Assembly (NCBI RefSeq): GCF_039555335.1
Contig: NC_092631.1
Location: forward strand, 5,895,481 to 5,959,480
Reading direction: 5' to 3'
Origin: Amphiura filiformis
Lineage: Eukaryota; Echinodermata; Ophiuroidea; Amphilepidida; Amphiuridae
DNA: 64,000 nucleotides
Shown here: one piece after another, positions 21,264-33,600 of the stretch
How positions within the stretch are numbered: position 1 is the stretch's first letter
How the letters are laid out: every line of letters starts with the position of its first letter
The notes under the pieces: model-generated
The model's database searches: none
Told to the model about the DNA's origin: nothing
Seen by the model: the letters and a program-made list of their open reading frames with translations, nothing else
Position numbers and translations under genes: made by a program

Positions 21264-21573
21264 TGGCGTGCCATCTATGTCATAATATCTACAATCATGG
21301 TACAATACTGATTGGCTTTCTTCATTTGGCTCAATATCACCTTTTACTTGCTGCTTGACACAGAGCTCTTACAGCCAATTTATGAGCTGTGTTACTGTCA
21401 ATACGGCCGACTATTAATATGGCGTGCCATCTATGTCATAATATGTACAACCATGGTACAATACTGATTGGCTTTCTTCATTTGGCTCAATATCACCTTT
21501 TACTTGCTGCTTGACACAGAGCTCTTACAGCCAATTTATGAGCGGTGTTACTGTCAATACGGCCAACTATCAA
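21264..21573. repeat. Tandem duplication, 155-bp unit, two copies
   Basis: ATGGCGTGCCATCTATGTCA starts each unit (21264 and 21419). The two copies differ by only a few substitutions. A decayed related piece starts near 20590. No gene is involved. Confidence 0.85.
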
Positions 21574-21594
21574 CGCAAAGTTCTGTAAGAATTG

Positions 21595-21790
21595 GCCGCT
21601 TGATGTGTTCAATATCTGCGTGATCTGAAATGAACAAAAAGTAGCAAATACTTAAAATGTTGTACTGCAATCAATTATTTCAACTACAGATTTCAACCTA
21701 ATTAGCACTCAAGTCACTTCTATTGGGTGCATATTATGTGGTATGTTCTGACAGTCAATGGTCATTTTCCATGTAAAACAGCATTGTCCA
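21595..21790. repeat. Dispersed repeat, shared with 22255-22450
   Basis: The segment from CTTGATGTGTTCAA to TTCCATGTAAAACAGCAT recurs in the same order at 22255-22450 (CTTGATGTGCTCAA to TTCCATGAAAAACAGCAT). Pieces with AATTAGCACCCAGGTG recur near 42505-42780. Confidence 0.65.
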
Positions 21791-22585
21791 TTCTAGAACT
21801 GACGGTTAACAAATTAGAGAATAAACGATAGGAATTCTTATTTTGCCTATCCTCTACCGTGTGATAGACGACAGGCAGGTCCAATATTTTGAGTAGTGGA
21901 TGCCGGCGCAGTCAGTTAAATATTATTTTAATAACTGTAAACTATTTTTTAAAGCAAAAATTAAGTTACCGTCATAAAACTCCCTTTTTCTAAAATGAAG
22001 CGAAACTTGTTTACAACTTCACATCTTTTGTTGTGCGTACTGCTACAGCGTGCGAGTATTCGCACTGCGTCTCACGCATACAACGCGATACATCGCGCAC
22101 CTCTGTGAGCGTGTTATGCGTTATCAACACTCATGATGGCGTGGGGTCGTCTACAGCCTGATAGGCGACACCCAAAATCATGCGATTGTCCAATCAGATT
22201 ATGTGTCTACTAATAGACCACTCCCACTGACTAAGAACGCCATATACATTGAAATGCTTGATGTGCTCAACATCTTCCATATGAAATGGAAAAGTGGCAA
22301 ACACTTTTGAATGTCCCTCTGTCATCAATAATTTCAGCTACTGTTTACAACCTATAATTAGCACCCTGGTCATTTCAAGAGGGTACTTATTATGTGGTAT
22401 GTTTTGAAAGACAAAATTTTCATTTTCCATGAAAAACAGCATCGCCTTGTCTTGCAGTGACACCATCCAACGCCCCTTAGGATAAACAATGCGGATAGGG
22501 TTGGAATCGTTGATCCCAGAATTGTTCACAAATACCACATGCATTGAAACTCATAAGTCCTGATGGTCTTCCTGTGATAAGCAAT

Positions 22586-22771
22586 GGGCTATTCCAATTA
22601 AACTCCATACACCCCCTGTGGAAGACATGACCTTAATCTTTCACATAGGAAGTGTCAATTTCAAATGGGGTTACCTGAATGGGCGACTCCATTCGAAATT
22701 CACACTCCCTGTGTGGGAGATAAGGTCATGTCTTCCATAGGGGGTGTATGGATTTCAACAGGAATAGCCCA
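22586..22771. mobile_element. TGGGCTATTCC foldback MITE, copy
   Basis: GGGCTATTCCAATT to GGAATAGCCC, same family as 18877-19064, with the same internal GGAAGACATGACCTTAATCT segment and inverted symmetry. Confidence 0.85.
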
Positions 22772-23305
22772 ATTCTGTACCCAACTACATGCTAAAGGAG
22801 CACCAAAAGCTGGTACTTACACAGGGGCAAGCTAAGAAAGTTCATGGGGGAGGGGGGCTCTATATATAGTGGAAAGGCACCAAGTAGGGAGAATAAATAA
22901 AGGCACTCATTACCATCATATTAATATCATGCGATCACACATTTGCATTATGTCTTTGTATATCCACAGTGGCAGTAGCAATCTGCAGTAAACATCATTT
23001 TGTTTGTTTATTTCTTTACCTAGGAATTTGATAGAATTTATTGCATTCCAAGTCAGGATCTTACCATGTTAATAGGTGCAAACTGCAGTACACTTGATGT
23101 GATGGTGTTGCCACAGTACAGTAATTCATGCATGAATGACTGCACAAACTGTGTCCTAGGGTCTATCAGACTACCGGATGTCAACGAAGAAAACAACTGG
23201 AATAGAGAGACTGTTCAAAGGGGTAGAAAGAAAACACAAATGGTTTTAATATATTTCATGTCTAAAATATGCGCCCATCCATGACAAAAGGGCTGCAAGG
23301 TCGGT
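22772..23305. other. Intergenic stretch, nothing recognised
   Basis: A 72-codon open frame at 23066-23284 is the only notable one; it has no recognisable domain or splice context and was not called. Confidence 0.35.
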
Positions 23306-23588
23306 AGAACTACAATCTTGGAAAAAAAAAAGTACTTGGGACACTATGTTGTAATTCTGTGCAGAATTTGCACTGATCATGGAAATGATTTGTATTTTGT
23401 TTATGAACAAACACGACATCTACAACAATGATTTACTCTTTCCCCTCTCCCCATCAATCAATGTTGGAACACTTTGAAAAACTGCTGAAGACATCAGCAT
23501 TTCCCAGTGTTGCCCGGGTAGAAGGGTGTCAGTTTTCCCTTCTTGACACAAAAGTGTTCCAAAACTTTTTTCCAAGATTGTAGTTCTG
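23306..23588. mobile_element. MITE with AGAACTACAATCTTGGAAA termini
   Basis: The left end AGAACTACAATCTTGGAAAA and right end TTTTCCAAGATTGTAGTTCT are inverted and about 280 bp apart. No coding capacity. Confidence 0.75.
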
Positions 23589-24059
23589 AGATACGGTTCA
23601 TTGAACCTTAAACTGAACAATAAAAAAAAAATTTCCCAACCTATTTATTGATATATTGCTGTAAAAAATTTGCCTGTCCAATATCTTGAAAAGTGAAAAT
23701 GCAGATTTTACAGCCCATTTGTGGTGGATGGTTATATAGACCACTTGACATGTGACGTCATTGCCCGGCAGTATGCGCACGCATTATGGTATTTTCCATT
23801 GTTCTTTGCCCTGCAGTGTGCGTGCGCATCGTAGTCTGCTCAGGGCATGTGTATTTTAAATCTCCCACCACATTTCATATAGTACAAGAAAGCCATTGAA
23901 CAGTGAAGCTGCTCGTTCGGGGCATATCGACAGACCAATCCTCGCCTTTGTTGATAAACAATAATGTAAAGTGGTCTATATATAACAAAAATATGAATAA
24001 AAGTGTTATGTGGTCCACACATGTTTTCTACCATACATGGAGTCCCATCACCCAAACAT

Positions 24060-24250
24060 GGGGGTTATTCCAGTTGAAATCTATACACCCCCTATGGAAG
24101 ACATGACCTTAATCTCCTACATAGGGTGTGTAGATTTCAAATGGAGTCACCCATTCAGGTGTCCCAATTTGAAATTCACACTCTCTGTGTGAAAGATTAA
24201 GGTCCTGTTTTCCATAGAGGGTGTATATATGGATTTTAAATGTGGGCCTA
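24060..24250. mobile_element. Foldback MITE of the TGGGCTATTCC family, copy
   Basis: Starts GGGTTATTCCAGTTGAAAT and retains the ACCCCCTATGGAAGACATGA and CAAATGGAGTC blocks in inverted order; the right end is diverged. Confidence 0.75.
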
Positions 24251-24530
24251 ATTGTGATACAATCCTGAGTACAAGAAGTAACAAAAAAATCACGCGGTGC
24301 TCAGTGTAAATGACCATACAGGATGTGCCGCAACATGGGTCGCATATTCGGCCATTCAGTATATATATTTTTGAAAAGTTTACAAAATTTTGGGAAAAGT
24401 TGTAAAAATACTTAAGGTATAGTGATGGGTCAAAAGTTGTTGGAAAATTTGTTTCTGGATCAGTCCATTTTCAAATTCTCAGCAGCACCCTACCCACACC
24501 AAACTTGAGTACCCGCCTAGTCTTACTTAC

Positions 24531-24605
24531 CTAGAGCCTTGTTGATTGGTTCAACCAAAGCTTGCTGTGTCTGAGGAATCAGAAAGTTGCCTCCACTACC
24601 AACAG
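24531..24605 (-). CDS. MED24: MED24 exon 22 (last recognised)
   Basis: Encodes AVGSGGNFLIPQTQQ then ALVEPINKAL, which aligns with the DPLNRVL segment of the vertebrate protein. A GTAAGTAAG donor follows, so further exons are expected between 14000 and 24530, but none was recognised. Read-through would stop after two codons. Confidence 0.75.
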
Positions 24606-27600
24606 CTAAATAAAAACACATACAAAAGCAATTTATGCATTAAGTATTATAACAACTCTGGTATACGCTTACTCTTTATACATTGGTCTGCCTCAAGTTT
24701 GGTAGTGACTTAGGTGCTTATTTCAATGGTCGCAGCATTGAATCACACATGTAAAGTTAATCGCACAGAGTATTAACGTAGGCATACAAAGGTGGTTTGT
24801 CCGCACACTTGCAGCACAGCCGCGTTAAAGCACTGAAGTCACTTCCGAACTTGAGGTGAACCAAACAATAGATCTAGATGAAGGGTTCTCAATAGGTGAT
24901 CTGCAGGCAAGATCTGGCCTGCTGACCGATTGTAGTTGGCCCTTGAACAGCTCTGAAATGTACAGTAAAACATAGCAAAACAAGGTGTATTTGGCCCTCA
25001 AATTTTTGAAATGATTTTGGCCTTCCATGGTCTGCAAGCAAATATGTGACCATCCAGCACAACTGAGCCCGGATGTTGCCAGTGCCACTATTGAGATATG
25101 CTCCATTGAACTTAACAATAAACAATAGGAAACAAAGGATTTATTGACTGTTTTATTGATTTTTCACTACTTTAATGTCAAGTACTATAGACATGATACC
25201 GTATACATCATTTTAAAGCTAATTTCAAGCAGAATATTTTGGTTGAATATCTCAAAAATGATGATTGGCGACTTCAGGGCTCTGTTGTGCTGGATGGTCA
25301 CATATAATTGAAAACCCCTGATAGGTTCTGCCTCAAAATATTGTGGGCTTATATCCAGGGATGGGCTAGCATGCGAGTTTTTCAAGAAGAAAGGTAATCT
25401 ATTTATGATCTAAAATAAATGATTCAATTGACCGTACCCAATCTCAGTAAAGTTATAGATTGGACATAACAATAGAGGGTCAATACACTTGACTCCCAAG
25501 TATAGCACCTTGTTTTTTGTTTTCTTTTTTTCTTCCTTTAAAAAAAAATGTTTAGCGCATCATCATGTCACTAGACTACCACTAACTCTCCATCAGATAA
25601 CCATTCCTATGGCAATTTTCCAGGATTGCTGTGCACCAGGGTTCCCGTTAAGGTTTTAAAAATGTGCGTCCGTAATGACGCAAGTTTGCTGACGAGGTTG
25701 CAAAAACTTGCGTCCAGACAGATTTTTGTGCGTCCATCTGAAATTCACGATTATGACGATTCACACGTACCCCGGGTCTACACCTTATCAAATGTTGATT
25801 GTTAAAAAAAAATAAAAGTGCATTTTCGCCGTGATATTCCATCTCCATTCGCTATGATAATTTTTCTCATTTCTGTGTCAGTTTTGGTCCGAAACGTGGT
25901 CAAAAACAGGTGCAAAAACATGAGCAAAGTCTGCCAATCTTGAGCAATTTTCGTTCGTACTTTCACTTCCGCGTTTCTATTTTTAAATTAACGCGCTGTT
26001 GATGCTACAAAAACTAAAACACTCGCTGCCACAAATAATACGAAAAAGGGTTATCATTTAGATTTTGTCTTTAAAATTGCTTTTATTCATCGTAACAATA
26101 ATACTAATAAAGGAAACCTAGATTATTTATGAGAAAATAAACTTAAAATATTAAAATTGAATATTGTCAGGTTGTGATAAATAATTAAATAAACACCGTG
26201 ACGTTAGCGTGCACGCGTGCTTGCTTGTAAACAAATCAAACAGCTGTACAGCGATCGTTCGGAAAGCATGCAAAAAGTGCACGATTTCCTGACGTTGCAT
26301 GTACAAATATTGCAGAATTTACTTCAATTCTTAGCAGGTGGGTCAAAATTTTGGGGCTTTTATTATCTTAAAAATATAAAATAATAAAAATTTCTTATTT
26401 TTATCATCAATTAATGATAAAATTTCGAAGTTTTGTCTGCGTCCAAATGCATGTGACATGGACGCATAAAATACTTGATTAGCCATGTGAATTTGCGTCC
26501 AAATTTGTAAAATACGCGTCTGGACGCAATGACGCACACTAACGGGAAGCCTGCTGTGCACCTTTGTGTGATTTAATTCAGTGAAACGCAATCTGAAATT
26601 GCCATAATATGTACTACACTCACAGGAGCGCACCTCATTTGAAAATAATGAATAACGAAAAAGCTACCTTAATAATGGTTTCAATAATATGTGAAACTTG
26701 TTATTTCCAAAGGGCCTCAAAAGTAGCACCAGTCTTTGACACATCATTTGTGGAAAGATTATACCTATAGTAGTAAACATCTTACCTGTGACATTGGATG
26801 GTCCGCCATCTTCTTCTGTGGCACTCAAAAGTCTTCTTAATTTGGAAGGTCTACCATCATCCTTGAGTCCACCAACATCCTATAATACACCACACAAAAA
26901 TGTAACAATGAGGTGTTCAATAGGTATAAGATCCATATAGAGTATGATTAGGTCTAAAAAAAATTGGTATTATCCTTTTCCGAGTGACTTAAATATCTGA
27001 AAATTTGTTACCGATCCGATATTTTACCGATAACTGATCTGATAATCAGTTCAATTTTAAAGGCCTATAAATCTTAAATATCAGGGCAGCCAGGGGGGAG
27101 GCTTTTCACATCTCAAACTGTGTTGTGTTACCTGAATGGGTGACTCCATTTTAAATATACTACACCACTGTGTGGGAGATAATGTCCCAATATTTTTGTG
27201 CATGATTATTGGTAAAAAAACAAAACAAAAAGTATTTTACTGATGGCAGTATGGAATTGTACACCACTTAATCCAAAAGGATCTATACACACACATACAA
27301 GCGGTAGTTTGTCAGCATGTTTGCACTCAAAGCGTGAAAAGCACTGACATCACTATCAATCTCAAGGTGAAATAAAGTAGGGAATATATGTGACGTGTCA
27401 TGTCAAAAGGAGACACTTTTGGGCAGGATCGTAAATGGAGAAATAGCCAAATATCTACCCGGTGGTGATTTTTTCACAATTTGGGTTTGTTACAGATTTG
27501 TGATGTTATTAATGTTAAAAATGTTGTCTGAGAGTTTCAGACCGGAATATAACTGGCATCTTGTATTTTTTGAGACATTTTTCATGGTAATTCCTACTCT

Positions 27601-30600
27601 CAACATTGTCAATAATATTTTTAAAGGCCGATATCTCAATTTCCAATTTGACAATACCATAACTTACGAACTCAATATCTTCGCTTAGGAATGTCCGATT
27701 TCATTGGGGAAAGCGGCATTGGGGAGCAAAATATCTCTATATTTAAGATATGTAAAAACCTCAAATTTGATAACCTGCTCAAAAGTGTCTCCTTTTGATA
27801 TGACACGTCACATATATTTCACATTTCCTAATTCAAATTTTGATTTAGAACCTCACAAACTCAGTTCGGGGGCACTCGTAATAACCGGACGTCTCTGATT
27901 TCAAAGACGGGTCAGTGATTTCACATATGGGAGTCTTTGATCTCACATCCGTCTAGCTTTGTTGACAGCTGGGCACTCGATGCAGCACATCGGAACGAAG
28001 CTGAGTGTATTAGAATAAACTTTCCTATGTTTAGCAAATATCTACCTGTGCAAAAAGTATATCTATCTGTGCAAATTCTGACAAATGGTCCCAGAACACA
28101 CTTAGATTGCAATGGCCAAAATCAAATGTTTTGAAGTAAAAAAATGCCAATTTTACTATCCAATTCATGAATTGGATAGTAAAATTAGCAGGCACTCAAC
28201 ATGCTCAACTTTTGCTAGCTACAACCCTGATAAGGCCTATACACATAATTATTCCCACTGCGCTGGCATGTTCATCAAAATTACTTATATCGTTTGCGAC
28301 TGGGTTTTGAAACTAGGGAGTATGTGATTTATGAGACGTCTATGAAATATGATACTGTTATGTGGCATGACGCTTCAAGAGTATTTGATATCAGAGACGT
28401 CTTTGAATTAGCAGTGCCCCCGAACTGAACTCACATCTCTGTCCAGGTCTCCTCTTGCTCGTTTGCGTCCCCTCAGTCTGAATGGACTCTCTTTGGATTT
28501 CACATCTGAGAAGAAAAAACAGAGGCTTTTTGGTGTAATATTTATCTACTTACACTACTTAAGGGATCTAAAATGAGCGTTTATTGCGTTTCGACAGTAT
28601 TTTTTGTGGGACATTAGAGCACATCAGACATATCGAATTGCATTCTGAATACGAAGAATGTCATTCTGATATCAAATAATTTTGATTTTTGAAATTGCAA
28701 TTTAATACACATTTTATGGCAAATCATTAAAATTGATATTTTTGATATTTAACAGTACTCAAGTAAACTTTACAAATCTGATGATTTATACTTAAAGTGT
28801 ATGTAGGTGGGATAAAAAGCCGACGATCAATTGAAAATTTTGACCTTTCGTATTGAAGATATGGATTTTTTTTCAAAACACCAAAAAAAATAGGTCTTTT
28901 GGGAAAAAATCCATATCTTCAATATGAAAGGTCAAAATTTTCAATTGACTGTCGGCTTTTCCTCCCTGCTACATACACTTTAAGAATATATCATTAGATT
29001 TATATAATTTAATTCGAGGACTGTTATATATAAAAAAAAATTGAAAAATATCAAATTTTTGTCATAAAATTTGTATTATATTGTGATTTTCAAAAAATGA
29101 AAATTATTTGATATCAGAAAGACATGCTTCGTATTCAGAATGCAATTCGATAGGTCTGAGGTGCTCTCATATCCCACAAAAAATACTGCCGAAACGCAAT
29201 AAACGCTCATTCTAGATCCCTTAACAATACAAGAAAATATTACTGCATTTCAACTTCAAATGGTGAAAAGTTCCATCTCTTCACTATAGTTTCCAAGATT
29301 CTGTTACATCTGTGTATAAGTCAGGTGCAAAGGTATTAATTTGGGAGAGCGAGTTGTTCCCTCCCCTTGCACCAACAAGGCCTGGGTTCAAGCCCCGACC
29401 GTGCCCAAGAACTGTATGTGCACTTGGATTATCCCAATCCATGCTCGCTCTCGCAGGTTTGAACTTGACCTTGGGTTTTTCGGGGATCTCCGGTTTCCTC
29501 CTGCTTTCAAAATTGGTGATTTGTTGTTTAGTTATCAAAAACTTCCTTCACCTGATAGAATTTGGGGAGCTGCACAGACAATTGGTGGATGTTACAATCA
29601 AAGTGTGGCTAGGTTTGCGCTGGGTTCGGCTGCAACCAGCCTAGTTGATGCCTAGTGGCAGCAAAATAACAGCGTTTTGAATCCTCTGGGAAAATGCACT
29701 ATATAAACCAGTTAAACTGCTAGCATTAGTATATGTCCCCTACCAAATTAACATATCGCAGTAAGCCTCAATTCTTACAATGGTAGGTTATTTAAGTCTT
29801 TTAAGCTGACAGTTACAAAGATCTGTGTAGCACTTAGTGCATGTTATCAGTGCAATGCACTTCTTGCACAACGCAAATGAGCACACACTGCAAATCAAAG
29901 TTTACCAGGCACATGCCAAAATATTGCAGAGGTATACTATAGTATGCAGCAAGATTCTTCAGCGGTGTCCAACTGCTTTTTTTTTTATTATCGCAGTTAC
30001 GCGATGCTATACAACTTCATCAGCAAATGAGATGCCGATGTTATGAGGACATGATTAAATTAGCCAATCAGAATCCCACTTCCATGTTTACACCGTAAAC
30101 AGCGCCAAATTGGCAGACCGCGGAAGAACCTTGCCGAAAACTCTAGTTTGCCCTCCATGAGTGACAAGCAAAATATGGGAGAGTATGTCCTCTTTGAGTT
30201 TAACCTCTTTGATAACTAACTACATACTAACCTTTGACACTGGACTGATAGGTCAAAGTTGCAGCCAAACACAGGATGGTCAGCTTTGCCAAAGCATGAC
30301 CCATGGGGTCAGCAAGGCGCCCTCTGTGGTTGGGATCAGACAGGAGGCGTGGCAAGATGCGGCGAATCAGTGTAAGTGTTAACTGCTCGATGTCAAATTG
30401 GAAGAGGGCAAATGCTGCTTCAACTAGAAAAAAAAAGGTGAAGGAAGAAATTAGACAAAACTTCAACAAAAATCTCATATTTCCAAGAAGATAAAATACA
30501 GGCTTCTTTATTTTGTAACAGGATTGAGTATACTCAATAAGCCAATTTAATAATTCAGAACAGAGTGCATTGTGGGTAAAAATCTGGGGGATATCACGAT

Positions 30601-33600
30601 CGGGCTCGCACAGTATTCCAATGGTGATGAACTCAACAATGTTCACTAAACGTTGTGCACATCGGCGTGATGTCAGGTGACAACATCGGGTCAAAACGCA
30701 AAGGCTTATGGGATTTATTGAAAAGGTGAATTAAAAAGAAATTTAAGAAGTAATGATGGCATCCTTAATAGCAATTAAGGTCAAATTAAAAAAAAAGTGT
30801 TTGTCTTAAAGCTCTGATGTTCAAAATCTAGTGCAGACTGATGGATTTTCATGTAAGATAATGATATTCAAATAAAAGCCGTTTGACAATTTAGGTGCGA
30901 CTAACTCGCACAAATTAATGCATATGTGAGCTTTGAGGCAAATCTTTTTAAAAATTTGTCCTAACAACAGTACCTCCGATAGTTAACTCATCCTTCCGAT
31001 GCAAATTAACCAGCTCAAAAATCACCCCTCTGCAAAACCAGTACACACCCCCGCAGTTGAGTAGTTGATCCACATAAAACACAGCCTTTCTATCAATGGT
31101 GCCCCTTTTCAGTATACCATGGAAAATGGAACTTAACACTTCTGTGGAAGGGGTGATCAGTGGCACCAGAGGGGTAGGTTCATCATGTGCCGTGGGAGAA
31201 TCTTTGCTGGGTCTCGACATGGAGGGGATTGTGGCGATCATCTTCTTGATTATCGTAGTCATCATCGTGTTTCTGTTGGAAAAATAAAAATCAATGGGAT
31301 ATTTCCTGAAATGAGCCAAAATTAAAAAGAAAATGGAGAAAACCCATCAGTAAAAACGGTTTTTCTTCAAAGAGAGGAAAGAAGAGTGTGTGCAATAGAT
31401 GAGGTGACATGCAGCATCATACCAAATGGTTCAGCAGCCACAGACTACTACAGACCAAGTGCATTGTATGCTGTGAATTCTTTCCATAAAGGCTAGTATG
31501 CGTATATAGACAAATATGATTCCACACATTCCTACACCTCAATGGCAGCCATTGAAAGGGGCCATCCTACCTGAAATGATGCAGGCTTTGCGGGAATTTT
31601 AAACTGTGTTCCATCACCCATGTGACAAAAGGATGCTGAAAGTTTACAATGCAATACAATAATAAGGTTGATTTTGAAGCAGTGCTATTCTACCCAATTG
31701 GGCAGTTACAACACCAGTTTGGTGCGGATGGCCCCCAGTAATGGCGGACTGAATTCTGACCATCACTTGGCTCGTCGGATTAGTGTATAGGCTTTTTAGC
31801 CTGGCTTGAGCAGTTTGTTTGAGCCTATTCCCATCAGGAGCCTGCCCTGGTCCCATCATAACCCAAGCGTGTCTCCACAGGGAGTGACCGTTTAAACAAA
31901 TAAACATCATATCAAGCAAAATCAGTCGGAACTATTAAATTTTCAGTTTCTTATAGGATAGTAAAATGCATTTGCAAAGCTGTATTTTACAGAAAGCCCC
32001 ATTGAAATTGAATAACCAGTTTCAAAGATATGAGCAATTTTGGAAACTCTTTAAAAAGAGTTCCCAAAATAACAATAGGAAATGTTGCCTTTGTTTGGCT
32101 ATATCTCAAACTCAATATTTCCGAGTTCCGACTGATTTTGCTTGATCGCATCACATATTTTGTTGAGGACCCATGCTCTAACAACTTATGCCAAATTGAA
32201 GCAATAACTTAGGCTACTGAAGTGGTCAAATCGCTGTGATTTTTAAAATAAAGCCAATAATCATCTTGTTCCTTTAGTTGCTCTGAAGATGGCACTTGAT
32301 AGAGTTCCAAAAGCTCAGCCATCTAAAAAAACTTATCTAGGGAAAGATTAAACCCTACTCATGTTTACTGAATGTTTACTACTCATGTTTACCTAAAGTA
32401 CCAAGTAATTTCAAATGGAAACCAACAATAGTTTGCTATAAACCGTAGCAGATGAGAGGAAACATCAAGAGGACAGCAAGAGAGCAACAGGATAGCTGGG
32501 ATCAAATACATGGATTACATCATTTTTGTCTGCATTTTTCATGCATCTTTCCTTCATCCATGGCGAACACCAGCCATATACCTACCTTTCATTGTCATAC
32601 ATCTGCATCGTGGCTGGGCTGCTTGTATTGGAAGCACTGAACATTTCCAGCATTGTTTGTGGCTTGCTGTGTTCAGCTGAACTCAACGTGGTGATATGAC
32701 TACATAGCCAGGCTACACAGCAGATGGGAACGCAGCAGAGCTTGCCCTTCAAACTGTCAACAATTTTCTGGAAAAGAAGAGGAGAGAATAGTGGATAACT
32801 TTATTATAGTGGTTACCCCAGGGATTAATCAAGTTTAGGATCTGACAGCTTGCACTTCAGCAGTACTACAGTTATGCGAGCCACCATTACCCCTGTCCTA
32901 GAATAACCCGACGTTCTATCCTAGAATAACCCAAAGCGTATGTCATACAGCAACATGTACTGTACGCTCTGCTGACCTTGTGCACTTTTAGCACCTCCTT
33001 AGCACCCAGCACCCCCAATGACGGCGTCCATACATGTGTCAAATTTCTAGGTTACCAGTTGTTTCTTTTAAAGCTCCCTGTTCTGCATGTACGAGTATTA
33101 AGTCTGTATGTTCATGTGTGCCACAGCCTGCTTATGAAGGCTTTGTGCTTAAACTACATTTATACAAAGCCAGATAGCAATGATATGTATGTGTATGTTT
33201 ATTGCTCAATATGTTCGTCATGCAGTCTTACTAATTCATTGTTTACATTTTAATGCGAAGTCTAGGAAGTCAACAATTAAATGCTTGGTGATATTCCAAA
33301 ATGAGCAATTTTTGGAAGGTTGAAGAATTTGGCAACCTGTACACATACCTTGTCCTCAAACTTGTCCCTCAAAATTGACACTTGACCAATGAGTAATTTA
33401 TTTCCTTTGACACGTTCCCGTCAGCATAGAATTTGTGGTTTTAAATTTAGTTTGCATATGAAATATATTGAGGGTTCAGAACCAGAAAGCTGTAACTCAC
33501 TATGACCAGCTCTCACAAAATAAGCATTATGTTGGCTCCTTGCTTTGGTCTTCAAAAATCAATATTTCCTCCACTGTGTCTTTTGTTTTCTATTGAATTT

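Noticed and set aside
14000..24530. Missing C-terminal exons of MED24
   Set aside because: I searched the minus strand for the last ~80 residues and saw no convincing match with splice sites, so none is reported.
27395..27688. 97-codon open frame, similar to frames at 47292-47477 and 50119-50388
   Set aside because: Shared only because all three are copies of one MITE family; no start context, domain or transposase motif.
31571..31635. Exon-like segment on the minus strand (TTTCAG acceptor, GTAGGA donor)
   Set aside because: Exon 17 joins exon 18 directly in phase and in protein alignment; inserting this segment gives a stop.
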